Below are positions 1 through 7,966 of a DNA stretch of 64,000 nt, piece by piece; position 1 is the first letter of the stretch, and the number at the start of each line of letters is the position of its first letter. The notes below the pieces were generated by a model. The model was not told the DNA's origin. It did no database searches and was given only the letters and a program-made list of their open reading frames with translations. The translations under genes and the position numbers were made by a program. Origin of the DNA: Hyphomicrobiales bacterium (GTDB taxonomy: Bacteria; Pseudomonadota; Alphaproteobacteria; Rhizobiales; Rhizobiaceae); assembly GCA_900466605.1 (NCBI GenBank), contig UBMU01000007.1, forward strand, positions 1 to 64,000, read 5' to 3'.

Positions 1-31
1 AGGGGAGGCGGCGTGAAGCCATCTTGTCGTT

Positions 32-292
32 TCATTTGATCACTGGAAATTGCCGGTGCCCATATCCGCGAGCCTGCTTTTGCTTCAACAAAGACAGGAA
101 CAACTGCACCGCGGCCTGCTCCTGTTCGAAATGCTGTATCTTGATCTGTCCACGCGTTCCGATCCGTCCCCACCGTCGTGTTAGACACGTTTCACCAAAT
201 AGACTGGTGGATAGCTCCATCGCATAAAATCGCGCCATGTGTGCAATCGCATCGGTCCGCTCGAAATAAAGATGATAAGGTTGTTGAAGCAT
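32..292 (-). CDS. WGR domain protein
   Basis: Small 86-residue protein made almost entirely of a WGR domain. The hallmark TRRWGRIGTRGQ stretch is near the centre, followed by a helical tail with FLSLLKQK. WGR domains are found alone in rhizobia or fused to PARP and MolR proteins, and are thought to bind nucleic acid. The exact role of stand-alone copies is not established. I chose the ATG at 292, because the longer reading starts only at a TTG with no ribosome binding site and adds 24 low-similarity residues. No clear promoter is visible. Confidence 0.8.
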   Translation of the reverse strand: MLQQPYHLYFERTDAIAHMARFYAMELSTSLFGETCLTRRWGRIGTRGQIKIQHFEQEQAAVQLFLSLLKQKQARGYGHRQFPVIK

Positions 293-436
293 GAGCGCAG
301 ACTCGCCTTCAACGAGCCTTTCGTCCAACGACACTTTTGAATCGGTCCGCTCCAATCGATTCAAATTCGTGAAGCATTGAGGTTCCGCGCCTTTGCTCTC
401 AACTGTCGCGCTTGTTATGCTTGTCTCAATACTCGC

Positions 437-1339
437 TCAGAACGATCGGCCAGATATCAGGAGATCTTCTTCTTCATCGCGTTGCATTCCACCAAACGCA
501 GCTGCCGCTGAGGAGATGAATGCCCCGACCAGCAGAGACAATGTTCCAATGAGCGCAGTTGTCGACGCTACCTTTCTGGCCTTATCTGCGGCGGCCTGAA
601 CTGCAACCTTGGCGTCGTCAATCTGTTTCAAGCTTGCGTCGACCCGAGCGCGGGCGTCAGCTTCAGATAGTCCGGTCCGGGATGAAATGATGCTGGCGAT
701 GTAAGTTTTGTCGGCGTCAGGAACTTGTCCGGTTGCTGCGCCCCGGAGGAGAATCCGGGAAACTTCAGCAGCGGCCGCGCCATCCTCCGTGCGTGCGCGA
801 TCACCAACCTGTTGTGGCCGAAGAAGCACATCGGTGAAGTAGGCAGTCGATAGATCTGGCGACGTTGCAGTGTTGCCAGCTCCGCCGGCAACGGCTGCCC
901 CAGTTGCCAGATTGCCGAGGGCGCCCACGCCTGTCCCGGCAAGCGACATAAGCGATGAGGCAAGGAAACCCACTACAAAGATGGTCGCCAATGCCCAGCT
1001 GATGAACCCGTGCGCAGTGTCGCGGAAAAACACCTCATTGGTATGTACCGCCGCCCACTTGGTGCGCAATCGCCCCGTAAGGTAGCCGCCTAGCGCCGAC
1101 GACAGCCATTGAACAACAACAAGCCATATGGCTGCGGTGACGCCAACCGACGCTGCTGAACTACTCTCGCCGGACCAGGGCGAAACCATCGTCAGACCGA
1201 CACCAGAGCCAATAAGCAAGAGGATAAGGGTAGCCCCGATTGCTGCAACCGCACCCGCAAAAATGGGTCCAAAGCTTATCGCAGACCTGGAGGATTCTAC
1301 CGGGAGAATACCGACGCGTCGTTCGTCTTCAAGGGACAT
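437..1339 (-). CDS. PhnA-like multi-pass membrane protein
   Basis: Inner-membrane protein of 300 residues. Two hydrophobic segments are near the N terminus (about 20-75) and one around 105-130. A long Ala/Asp-rich soluble stretch containing SEADARARVDASLKQIDDAKVAVQAA precedes a final membrane helix (about 260-285). The layout matches proteins usually labelled PhnA-like in rhizobia. The name is historical and implies no phosphonate role. A paralogue with the same plan lies at 46135-47055. The start is the ATG at 1339, 10 bp after the stop of the 25-residue peptide at 1350-1427. The two are probably co-transcribed from the EcfG-type promoter at 1464-1488. Confidence 0.8.
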   Translation of the reverse strand: MSLEDERRVGILPVESSRSAISFGPIFAGAVAAIGATLILLLIGSGVGLTMVSPWSGESSSAASVGVTAAIWLVVVQWLSSALGGYLTGRLRTKWAAVHTNEVFFRDTAHGFISWALATIFVVGFLASSLMSLAGTGVGALGNLATGAAVAGGAGNTATSPDLSTAYFTDVLLRPQQVGDRARTEDGAAAAEVSRILLRGAATGQVPDADKTYIASIISSRTGLSEADARARVDASLKQIDDAKVAVQAAADKARKVASTTALIGTLSLLVGAFISSAAAAFGGMQRDEEEDLLISGRSF

Positions 1340-1349
1340 GGGTAAAATC

Positions 1350-1427
1350 CTAACGCATGAACAGAACAAGAAGGATGACGATCGGTAAAGGAATCCCAAG
1401 GAGCCAAAGAAGAATGCCGCGTCCCAT
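1350..1427 (-). CDS. 25-residue hydrophobic membrane peptide
   Basis: A very short gene encoding a single hydrophobic helix beginning MGRGILLWLLGIPLP and ending LFMR. Support comes from context: a GGAG ribosome binding site 9 bp before the ATG, an exact EcfG-type promoter 37 bp upstream, and a larger membrane gene starting 10 bp downstream. I recall similar MGRGILLWLLG peptides from rhizobial genomes, but the function is not known to me. It may assist the adjacent membrane protein. This is inference. Confidence 0.65.
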   Translation of the reverse strand: MGRGILLWLLGIPLPIVILLVLFMR

Positions 1428-1463
1428 TTGAAGATCTCCGAGTTTGATGAGTTACCAAGCCGG

Positions 1464-1488
1464 AACGCCATGGTTCAGTCTTTGTTCC
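1464..1488 (-). promoter_or_regulatory. EcfG/RpoE2-type promoter (exact consensus)
   Basis: On the minus strand GGAAC (1488-1484) is followed by 16 bases and CGTT (1467-1464), the published general-stress promoter pattern of alphaproteobacteria. It lies 37 bp before the 25-residue peptide gene. On the plus strand the same stretch reads GGAAC-N16-TGTT (1462-1486), so it could also fire to the right. Confidence 0.75.
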
Positions 1489-1818
1489 TGATCGGTTGAG
1501 ATCGTCCCTATATCGCTCGTTGAGAGCAGCAGATCGGGGCACATCCAAGTCGCTATCCCGGGTTCGAATTCAAAAGGGCCAAGAGCCACCCGCCGCGGTT
1601 GCCCATTCGGATGTCAGCGCGTTCACCGATGGTGTTTGGTTCGATAGCGTACGGGCCAGAACTGTTTTCCAAAAGACGCGTTCCACCCCGGGAAAGTCGA
1701 ACATCAAAATTGCTTTGTCAGCGAAGGGAAGCGGGAAGACGTCCGCATCCTGGTGCTTTTGGCGGACGAGACGAAAATTGGTGCCGTTGATGGCGCCGCA
1801 ACATTAAAGAGCGTGAGC
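1489..1818. other. Intergenic, no gene recognised
   Basis: No convincing coding frame or ribosome binding site. A GGTTCGAATTC stretch near 1562 resembles a tRNA T-loop but no tRNA fold surrounds it. The plus-strand EcfG-like site at 1462-1486 would transcribe into this spacer. Confidence 0.4.
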
Positions 1819-1998
1819 ATGAACGACAATCGGCCCAAGCTCGCAAGGGCGAGCAAGCAGCAAAAACGCGACGCACTCGAAGAGGCAACCCGCTTTGCTC
1901 GTGAGGCAACCAAAGCCGAACAGAGAAGGCGAGAAGAGAAAACCGAGCGTTTGCGAACCGCGCGGCTGCAGGCGCGCGCTCAGGACAGGCAGGTTTGA
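1819..1998 (+). CDS. Small highly charged helical protein
   Basis: A 59-residue protein rich in Arg, Glu, Ala and Lys, with runs such as KQQKRDALEEATRFAREA and EQRRREEKTERLR that predict one long amphipathic helix. Function unknown. A similar small basic helical protein is encoded, frameshifted, at 48761-48951. The ATG at 1819 is preferred to an upstream ATG that adds low-complexity residues; the ribosome binding site is weak (AAGAG). Confidence 0.5.
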   Translation: MNDNRPKLARASKQQKRDALEEATRFAREATKAEQRRREEKTERLRTARLQARAQDRQV

Positions 1999-2188
1999 GA
2001 ACGAGCAGGCAGCGACCCTTTCACAAGGTCACACGATCAAACGCATCGATGGCAGTCCATGCGGTAGCTGCAATCGTTACTATTATGGCAAAATGCTGGA
2101 GCGGCTTTGATCGACTGTTTGTTGCAATTTCATGCGGGCTACGGAACCTTGAATTCATTTCTGAATTTACGTCCGGACGGAGCCCATG

Positions 2189-2428
2189 ATGACAAAGTTC
2201 CATTTTCGGACAACTGATCTCGACGCAATCTGGCAAGACGAGCAAGGCTATGACTTTCCAGACCTGCCAACTGCACTGGCGCAAGCCAAGCGGCTTCTTG
2301 GAGAAATGGCGATTGATGGACTGCCTGAAAACAGTGGTGGAGCCCTGAAGGTAGAGCTCTTCAACGCCGACAGGGTTTCGATAGCGACCGTGGCCTTGGA
2401 ACTCAGGATAACGTTCTCAGGCAGGTAG
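2189..2428 (+). CDS. DUF6894 family protein
   Basis: A 79-residue protein with the family pattern FHFR...D.EQGYDFPDLPTALAQAKRLLGEMA, followed by a short beta-rich end (LKVELFNADRVSIATVAL). DUF6894 proteins are abundant in rhizobia and Bradyrhizobium and are of unknown function. Two ATGs are adjacent. The second (2189) has the better distance from the GGAG at 2180. It precedes the Crp/Fnr gene by 90 bp in the same direction. Confidence 0.75.
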   Translation: MTKFHFRTTDLDAIWQDEQGYDFPDLPTALAQAKRLLGEMAIDGLPENSGGALKVELFNADRVSIATVALELRITFSGR

Positions 2429-2518
2429 ATGCGTCGAAACGCTCGGCTTGAACGCGGATACCTAAAAAACGAATGCCAAGCGTCTTGGGCCGAGTTTGTA
2501 AAATGACTGGAGGCCAAA

Positions 2519-3250
2519 ATGTCGGGAATGAGCGAAACCCGAAACTACCTTCTCCTCCTCGCCGACGAGCAGGAAAGAGGCTTGCTGGCAGCCTCTGTTG
2601 AAAGAGTCTCTCTGGCTCGCGGAAGTAAACTCTATCGACCAGACACGATACCAGACTTCTGCCTATTCATCGAAAGCGGGATCGCTTCGGTCATAGTCAC
2701 GTCGCCTGAAGGTCACAAGGCTGAGGCCGGGGTCGTCGGACGGGAAGGGATGGTGCCTGTGAGTGCCTTTACTGCGGATGGGTGCACGCCGATGGAAGTC
2801 GTGATGCAGGTCGGAGGATCTGGCTTGAAAGTTCCCTTTGAACATTTTCGAGACGCGTTCCAGGCTTCTCCCTCATTCCGCGAGATTTTCCTGAGCTACA
2901 CACAAGCGTTTCTTGTGCAAAGTGCATTTACGGCACTTTCCAATGCCAACCACCATATCGAAGAGCGGCTCGCTCGCTGGCTCCTCATTTGCCATGACAG
3001 GATTGATGGTGACGAACTTCCACTGACCCATGAGTTCCTGGCGATCATGCTTGCGGTTCGCCGGCCGAGCGTAACGATCGCGCTGCATGTCCTTGAAGGT
3101 AACCGTTTCATCCGGTCAGAACGAAATTTGATTACTATCCGCAATCGACCCGCTCTGGAAGAGTTTGCGAGTGACGCGTACGGACGATCGGAGCGCGAAT
3201 ATGAGCGATTGTTGCGGCCGCTGAGCAAGACAGCGGCACGTGCGGCATGA
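2519..3250 (+). CDS. Crp/Fnr family transcriptional regulator
   Basis: Cytoplasmic DNA-binding regulator of 243 residues. The N-terminal cyclic-nucleotide-binding-like fold covers about 20-130 (YRPDTIPDFCLFIESGIASVIV, then GVVGREGMV). A winged helix-turn-helix at about 155-215 contains LPLTHEFLAIMLAVRRPSVT as recognition region. No Fnr-type N-terminal cysteines are seen, so an iron-sulphur sensor is unlikely. Many rhizobial members of this subgroup respond to unknown signals. A GGAGG 6 bp before the ATG supports the start. Two adenylate-cyclase-type genes lie in the window, but whether this protein binds cAMP cannot be told. Confidence 0.9.
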   Translation: MSGMSETRNYLLLLADEQERGLLAASVERVSLARGSKLYRPDTIPDFCLFIESGIASVIVTSPEGHKAEAGVVGREGMVPVSAFTADGCTPMEVVMQVGGSGLKVPFEHFRDAFQASPSFREIFLSYTQAFLVQSAFTALSNANHHIEERLARWLLICHDRIDGDELPLTHEFLAIMLAVRRPSVTIALHVLEGNRFIRSERNLITIRNRPALEEFASDAYGRSEREYERLLRPLSKTAARAA

Positions 3251-3321
3251 GCTCCGGAAAGCATTGTGCCGCACGTTAGCCAGTTGAATTGACTTGACGC
3301 GCCGTGGCGCGCCGCTCCCAG

Positions 3322-3600
3322 CTATTTGTTCAACGCATCCTTCAACGCCTTGGCCGGCGTGAATGCGAGCTTCTTTGCGGCCGCTACCTTGATGACTGCG
3401 CCTGTCCCCGGATTACGCGCTTCGCGCTCCGGTGTTTCCTTTACCTTGAACTTGCCGAAGCCAGGAATTGAGGTTTCTGCGCCAGACGTCGCTGCGCTCG
3501 TGATTGCAGAAAAGACGGCCTCAACAATTGCCTTGCTTTGAGTCTTTGTCAGGCTGTGATCGCCTGCGATCTTGTCTGCAATTTCGTTTGTGGTTGTCAT
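3322..3600 (-). CDS. HU family DNA-binding protein
   Basis: A 92-residue nucleoid protein. It shows the HU fold: N-terminal helices (TTTNEIADKIAGDHSLTKTQSKAIVEAVF), the GFGKFKVKE strand, the basic arm PEREARNPGTGAVIKV and the C-terminal KKLAFTPAKALKDALN. HU dimers bend and compact DNA. It is monocistronic, facing the Crp/Fnr gene. The leader contains GGGAT before the start. This is a secondary copy by context; housekeeping hup genes usually sit by lon. Confidence 0.93.
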   Translation of the reverse strand: MTTTNEIADKIAGDHSLTKTQSKAIVEAVFSAITSAATSGAETSIPGFGKFKVKETPEREARNPGTGAVIKVAAAKKLAFTPAKALKDALNK

Positions 3601-3864
3601 TTTGTAGATCCCTTCGGTCGTCGAAACGTTTGTACAGTTTAGTCGCCACTGTCACATAAGCAGCACCCGGTGAGGGTGTTTCCACAGGAATTTCCAGTCA
3701 CTTGGCGCCAAATGCACATGTAATGAACTAGGATGCGCTACCGCTTCTCTACGAAGCAGTGCAGCGAACCGTCCGGCCGGATTTCACCCGAGTGCGTCAA
3801 AAAAGGAACTAAGGTGTTCAATGTCACCTTTGATCGCACAAGAACGCAGACCGTACGATGAGCA

Positions 3865-3895
3865 GGCCAATCCGCGAATTATTCGCGGATTGGCC
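3865..3895. repeat. Perfect 14-bp inverted repeat (possible terminator)
   Basis: Bases 3865-3878 are exactly complementary to 3882-3895 with a 3-base loop, giving a very stable hairpin. It begins 4 bp beyond the stop of the minus-strand PPOX gene, where a terminator is expected. No T-run follows on either strand, so it may instead protect the mRNA 3 prime end. Confidence 0.6.
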
Positions 3896-3898
3896 GCT

Positions 3899-4330
3899 TC
3901 AGATGTTAATAGTGCCGTTCTCTTCTCCGTTCCAGTATTGAAGTTTGCGAGCATGAACCTTGATGAGGAGAACACCGGGCGTAGCAACCTTTTGAGGAAA
4001 CCAGCGCTCAAGGTCCTCGCGCCAATGAGTTTGATACTCCCTCCTGTCGTCAATAAGCTCAGCGGCGCCTTCGACTGCGATGAAGATGCCGGGCGTCCCG
4101 AGCAAACTGGGAGGCGCTGTGAAAGAAAGCGAGACCTCAGGATTGGACTTTATCTCAGAGATCTTCTTTGTGTCCTCGTAGCTGAAAAACCATGAGTCAC
4201 CGTCGTAATCAACATCGCCGTTGTTGCTCATTGGCCGCGTGGACATGGCCGTGCTCCCCCATGTCGTCAACATGCAAAAGTCGATCTTCCTTAACTGCTT
4301 AGATAGGTCTTCTAGGGTCATTGCTGACAT
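3899..4330 (-). CDS. Pyridoxamine 5'-phosphate oxidase-like general stress protein
   Basis: A 143-residue split-barrel flavin-binding-type protein of the general stress protein 26 subgroup. Typical features are FCMLTTWGSTAMSTRPMSN, WFFSYEDTKKISEIKSNPEVSLSF, IFIAVEGAAELIDD and a C-terminal KLQYWNG. Family members bind FMN or F420-like cofactors and are induced by stress; the substrate is unknown. AGGAG lies 7 bp before the ATG at 4330. An EcfG-like promoter (GGAAC-N16-TGTT) lies 27 bp upstream at 4357-4381, which fits the stress assignment. Confidence 0.88.
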   Translation of the reverse strand: MSAMTLEDLSKQLRKIDFCMLTTWGSTAMSTRPMSNNGDVDYDGDSWFFSYEDTKKISEIKSNPEVSLSFTAPPSLLGTPGIFIAVEGAAELIDDRREYQTHWREDLERWFPQKVATPGVLLIKVHARKLQYWNGEENGTINI

Positions 4331-4356
4331 TTCAACGCTCCTTCTCTTTTGACCGA

Positions 4357-4381
4357 AACATCGGAAGACGCTGGCGGTTCC
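4357..4381 (-). promoter_or_regulatory. EcfG-like promoter (GGAAC-N16-TGTT)
   Basis: Minus-strand GGAAC (4381-4377), 16-bp spacer, then TGTT (4360-4357), 27 bp before the PPOX-family stress gene. One mismatch from the CGTT consensus. Confidence 0.6.
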
Positions 4382-4500
4382 AACGACTAGTTGGAAATAT
4401 TCACCGCTTCAGTTCCCTTGTACCCAAGGCTTGCCTCGCTAGAAAAAAGTCGATGTCTCTGAGCAGTCGCCGGCCAATTTGGAAAGGTGCCCCAAAATTT

Positions 4501-4525
4501 GGAACAATTGGAACGACCCTCCGTT
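4501..4525 (+). promoter_or_regulatory. EcfG/RpoE2-type promoter (exact consensus)
   Basis: GGAAC (4501-4505), 16 bases, then CGTT (4522-4525), 24 bp before the ATG of the proline-rich protein at 4549. It is arranged divergently to the promoter at 4357-4381. Confidence 0.75.
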
Positions 4526-4548
4526 GCAACAGAAACGGAGTATCGATC

Positions 4549-4737
4549 ATGCCAACAATCGTTCCGAACCCAGTGGAAACGCCGCGCGGCCCAACCCCGG
4601 CACCAGGCATCCCTGATCGCAGCAGGGAAAAGCCTCCTTTGACGCCAGCACAGGATCCTTCTGATACCAAGAATCCAAATGATCCCCCGCTTGATCCAGC
4701 ATTGCTGCCGATTGGTGATCCTGCAGGCGCCGCCTAA
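4549..4737 (+). CDS. Small proline-rich protein
   Basis: A 62-residue protein dominated by Pro, Asp and Asn (TPAPGIPDRSREKPPLTP, NPNDPPLDPALLP), with no signal peptide or membrane segment; probably disordered. A GGAG 8 bp before the ATG and an exact EcfG-type promoter 24 bp upstream make it a likely real stress-induced gene. No known function. Confidence 0.65.
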   Translation: MPTIVPNPVETPRGPTPAPGIPDRSREKPPLTPAQDPSDTKNPNDPPLDPALLPIGDPAGAA

Positions 4738-4977
4738 GTCTGGTACCGTTCTCCATTACCCACAGGATAAGCTCAGCTCGACGGGGGGCAGAGGGTATCC
4801 CGCTCGAAAGACGCAATAAGGTGAAGATGGGTGCAAACGGGCAAACGTCAGAAATATCGGCGGCGGAATTTTCACACATGGAACAAGGTGGAAATACATC
4901 GCTTGTGACCCACTTCATCAACCGACGAACGCATGCTACCGTATTCATTGGATAATGCCGCTGTTGGGGGTTGGTTC

Positions 4978-6678
4978 ATGAGACGGAAGCTTGCGGCCGT
5001 GGCTGTAGCAGCGCTTGCGCCCGTTGTCGCAATGCTCGGCTACAACGAATTTTCGATGCGCCAGCAACGCAATGAAGAAATCCGGACAAGCGCAGCGCAG
5101 GCGGCTCGGCAAGCTTCCTCCGAGGTCGAACGGATCGTCGAGGGGTTGCATAGTCTTTTGATCGCGGTGGCAGCAATTCCGTCTGTCCAGGAGCTCGACC
5201 CCAGCGCCTGTACGACTGCCCTTAAGTCAATAGCGGCAAATGTTGCAAACATCCGAACCATCTTTATCGTCGACCTCCAAGGTAACTTTGTGTGCGGCAG
5301 CCAGGCCGCTCCGCCCGGAGTGCAATTTTCCGATCGGGACTACTTCCGCCAAGCTCTCTCGTCCAAGGACTTCGTGGTCGGCACCTTTACGAAAAGCAGG
5401 ATCTCGAACTCTCCGGTCCTCCCGGTTGCCATGCCGCTTCTTAGAGACGGTACGCCTGTTGGGGTCGTGACGACGGGCGTTCGTCTCGAGTGGCTTCAGG
5501 CAAGGATCGCCGACCGCGGTGTTACAGCGGGAAATGCGATCACCATTGCCGACAGCACCGGCACGATCCTCGCTAGGGTGCCGTTGCCAGAGCGCTTTGT
5601 TGGAACTGTGATACCCGTTGATTTCCAGCGCTATGTTCATAGCACCAGTCCAGGCGTTATCGACGTCAAAAGTCAGGATGGAACTGAACGGATTCTCGGC
5701 TACCGCCCCATCAATCCGCCCCACAATCCGCTCTACGTTAGCGCGGGGTTCTCAAAGGCGGAGGCATTCGCGCTCATCAACCGCGCATCGATCATCAACA
5801 CGGCCTCGATCATCGGCGGTGCGGTGCTCGCATTTCTTGCCGCCGTCCTGATTGGAAGATGGTTTATTTTGGCCCCCATCACGCGCATTGCCGAAACGAT
5901 GGAAGAGTGGCGGGCTGGAAACACCTGTGCTCGTACGAACATGATCGCAAAGCGGGATGAACTTAGCCAGGTGGGAGAAACGCTTGACCGTCTGCTTGAT
6001 GAACTGGGTGTTCGCCGTGAACGCGCCGAACAGGCTGAAGAGGAACGATCGCTGCTCGCCCGTGAGCTATCTCATCGGATCAAGAACAGTTTCGCGCTCT
6101 TGCAGGTTATGGCGCGAAAGAGTTTTGCTGATGTTGCGCCGGAGCGCTACCGCGTGTTTTCCGACCGTCTGATCGCACTTGCGGGGGGATATGATCTCCT
6201 GTTATCGAAAGACACGCAGGCCACTTCGATAGCTGGAACGCTTGCCATCGCCTTGCGCGCGCACGATGATGATGACGAGCCAAGGTTTACTCTCGTCGGG
6301 CCCAAGATTGTCCTGCCAGCTGATTTGACACTTTCTCTGTCGCTTGTTGTCCACGAACTCTCCACCAATGCGACGAAATACGGGGCACTGAGTGTGCCGG
6401 AGGGACGCGTTTCGATACGATGGACCATCGAGGGTGAAGTGGTGCATTTCCAGTGGCAGGAGACTGGCGGCCCCCCGGTCAGTGAAGTTTCCGATAGGGG
6501 CTTTGGGTCCGTCCTCATCGAGCGCGCTTTCCCCGCAAGGGCCATGGCGACAACGCGCTTCGATTTCCGGCCCAATGGGCTTGAATTTACACTGCACTTC
6601 AACACAGACAGAGAGGGCATGGAGGCTCATTCAGCTGTCAACAACAAAAAGCAGTTTGCAGATGCGCAAGACAGCTGA
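4978..6678 (+). CDS. HWE-family sensor histidine kinase with periplasmic Cache domain
   Basis: Membrane-bound sensor kinase of about 566 residues. A first membrane helix (about 5-25) leads into a periplasmic dCache-type domain (about 40-260, with DRDYFRQAL and NPLYVSAG). A second membrane helix (about 280-305) and a HAMP region (PITRIAETMEEWRAGN) follow. The phosphoacceptor box is LSHRIKN, with His at about residue 366. The ATP domain has HELSTNATKYGALS, the W-x-E signature (HFQWQETGGPPV) and GFGSVLIERAF, which define the HWE/HisKA_2 class. Such kinases often feed the PhyR branch of the general stress response. No response regulator is adjacent. Start at 4933 is also possible. Confidence 0.88.
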   Translation: MRRKLAAVAVAALAPVVAMLGYNEFSMRQQRNEEIRTSAAQAARQASSEVERIVEGLHSLLIAVAAIPSVQELDPSACTTALKSIAANVANIRTIFIVDLQGNFVCGSQAAPPGVQFSDRDYFRQALSSKDFVVGTFTKSRISNSPVLPVAMPLLRDGTPVGVVTTGVRLEWLQARIADRGVTAGNAITIADSTGTILARVPLPERFVGTVIPVDFQRYVHSTSPGVIDVKSQDGTERILGYRPINPPHNPLYVSAGFSKAEAFALINRASIINTASIIGGAVLAFLAAVLIGRWFILAPITRIAETMEEWRAGNTCARTNMIAKRDELSQVGETLDRLLDELGVRRERAEQAEEERSLLARELSHRIKNSFALLQVMARKSFADVAPERYRVFSDRLIALAGGYDLLLSKDTQATSIAGTLAIALRAHDDDDEPRFTLVGPKIVLPADLTLSLSLVVHELSTNATKYGALSVPEGRVSIRWTIEGEVVHFQWQETGGPPVSEVSDRGFGSVLIERAFPARAMATTRFDFRPNGLEFTLHFNTDREGMEAHSAVNNKKQFADAQDS

Positions 6679-6837
6679 AGCGCATCCGCGAAAACGGTTA
6701 ATTTGCTGCGTGAGCAGGTAATAGCGCAAAGCACGGAAATCGTTTCGCCGGCCCACGCGTGACATCACGAACTAACATCACGAACTCGTCACGCCGATAG
6801 AGGTGACGGCGATCGCCACGCCAGCTCCAAGGCGCAA

Positions 6838-7182
6838 CTACGGCTGCTCTCTCATCCCAGGCGTGGCCTCTCTCTGATCGGCGTCATCGAGATCACTTTT
6901 CACGATGAACGCGTCAGTGTGCTCTCGTGCAGCTTCACGCAGAGCCTCCAAGTTCGGTACGTCATCGCCTTCGAGCTGATCGCCACTGTGGAGGATTTCG
7001 TGCTCCGCCTGTAGCCAATGGTCGTCGGGGCGCCCATCCGGGCTTCCTTGGCTTTCCCAGATTTCATAAGCTCGGCGACGAACCCGATCACTGACATCCG
7101 GTCGGTTGTCAGACGTTGCGTCGGGGCTCGAGATCACCGTTTCGTCGGGCAGCGTACCTTGGATTGGTTGTCGTTTTGCCAT
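6838..7182 (-). CDS. DUF2934 domain protein
   Basis: A 114-residue protein with the DUF2934 core RVRRRAYEIWESQGSPDGRPDDHWLQAEHEI at about residues 38-68, flanked by acidic disordered ends. The domain is common in rhizobia and usually found in small stress-related proteins; its function is unknown. AAGGAG lies 7 bp before the ATG at 7182, and an exact EcfG-type promoter lies 31 bp upstream (7213-7237). Confidence 0.85.
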   Translation of the reverse strand: MAKRQPIQGTLPDETVISSPDATSDNRPDVSDRVRRRAYEIWESQGSPDGRPDDHWLQAEHEILHSGDQLEGDDVPNLEALREAAREHTDAFIVKSDLDDADQREATPGMREQP

Positions 7183-7212
7183 TGTTCTTCTCCTTGAAAA
7201 ATAGCCAATAAA

Positions 7213-7237
7213 AACGCAAACGGGTGCCCAATGTTCC
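7213..7237 (-). promoter_or_regulatory. EcfG/RpoE2-type promoter (exact consensus)
   Basis: Minus-strand GGAAC (7237-7233), 16 bases, then CGTT (7216-7213), 31 bp upstream of the DUF2934 gene. Confidence 0.75.
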
Positions 7238-7536
7238 CGAGGCATTGTCGGAACTTCGTGAGTGCTGGCGCTCACGCTTTTCCTGTCTCACGCAAACCTT
7301 ATCGATCAAACCACCTGCAGTGTGACAACAACAGCAAGAGATCGAGGGGAACGCAGTGCCGGACGGGTTGGGTGCTCGCCTGCCAATTCGTTGGCCATGA
7401 CGAGAAACCGGAAAAATCGTCATGTCCACCATCTCCGTCGCGTCCGGTTGACACGGCCCGCGTTCCACAGCGGAATGCTAAACTATTCAGAAGGTTCCAG
7501 ATCCGTGGTCGCATGATTTCAGGCAACTCTCCCGGA
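7238..7536. other. Intergenic, no gene recognised
   Basis: No frame with a credible start or family resemblance on either strand between the DUF2934 promoter and the stop of the small membrane gene at 7537. Confidence 0.4.
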
Positions 7537-7656
7537 TCAGACTGATCCGGGGGTGAACCCAACCAGGTAGATGAAGGCGATAGTGATAGCGATTGCGAAT
7601 ATCACGACTACGAACCGCGACATACCGCGGCGTGCTTTCTTCTCAGTGCTTCTCAT
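7537..7656 (-). CDS. Small single-pass membrane protein
   Basis: A 39-residue protein with a basic N terminus (RSTEKKARR) and one hydrophobic helix (SRFVVVIFAIAITIAFIYLVG), so likely an inner-membrane micropeptide. An EcfG-like promoter (7665-7689) ends only 9 bp before the first ATG. Translation may therefore begin at the second ATG (7623, 28 residues) or from a leaderless message. Function unknown. Confidence 0.5.
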   Translation of the reverse strand: MRSTEKKARRGMSRFVVVIFAIAITIAFIYLVGFTPGSV

Positions 7657-7664
7657 TCACACCA

Positions 7665-7689
7665 AACATGTCGATGTGGCAAATGTTCC
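7665..7689 (-). promoter_or_regulatory. EcfG-like promoter (GGAAC-N16-TGTT)
   Basis: Minus-strand GGAAC (7689-7685), 16 bases, TGTT (7668-7665), directly before the small membrane protein at 7537-7656. Confidence 0.5.
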
Positions 7690-7845
7690 AACGATTTCTT
7701 GCAAGTTCCCCCCCCGATATACGTCGCAGCCGCCCGCAAAACAGGAACGTGGAAAGCCAATTGCGTGCCGAAGACCAACCCTACCAAATCAATCGCGTAG
7801 ATGTATCACCTAAGCGATGCAATTGCTGGCTGTGCTGCCAAGCGT

Positions 7846-7870
7846 GGAACTTGACTGCAACTTCGGAGTT
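7846..7870 (+). promoter_or_regulatory. Possible EcfG-like promoter (GGAAC-N16-AGTT)
   Basis: GGAAC (7846-7850), 16 bases, AGTT (7867-7870), 97 bp before the SDR-treZ pair. One mismatch. Trehalose synthesis is a known output of the general stress response in rhizobia, which favours it. Confidence 0.45.
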
Positions 7871-7966
7871 CTAAGATTGTGATCGGCTTTCGGATACACA
7901 AGCATCAGCGCGACAGACGCCCTGTTGCATCAAGCGGCCGGCAACTCTTAGAGAGACGATTTTCCA

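Noticed and set aside
1540-1600. tRNA-like T-loop GGTTCGAATTC
   Set aside because: No acceptor, D or anticodon stems can be formed around it, and the T-stem does not pair.
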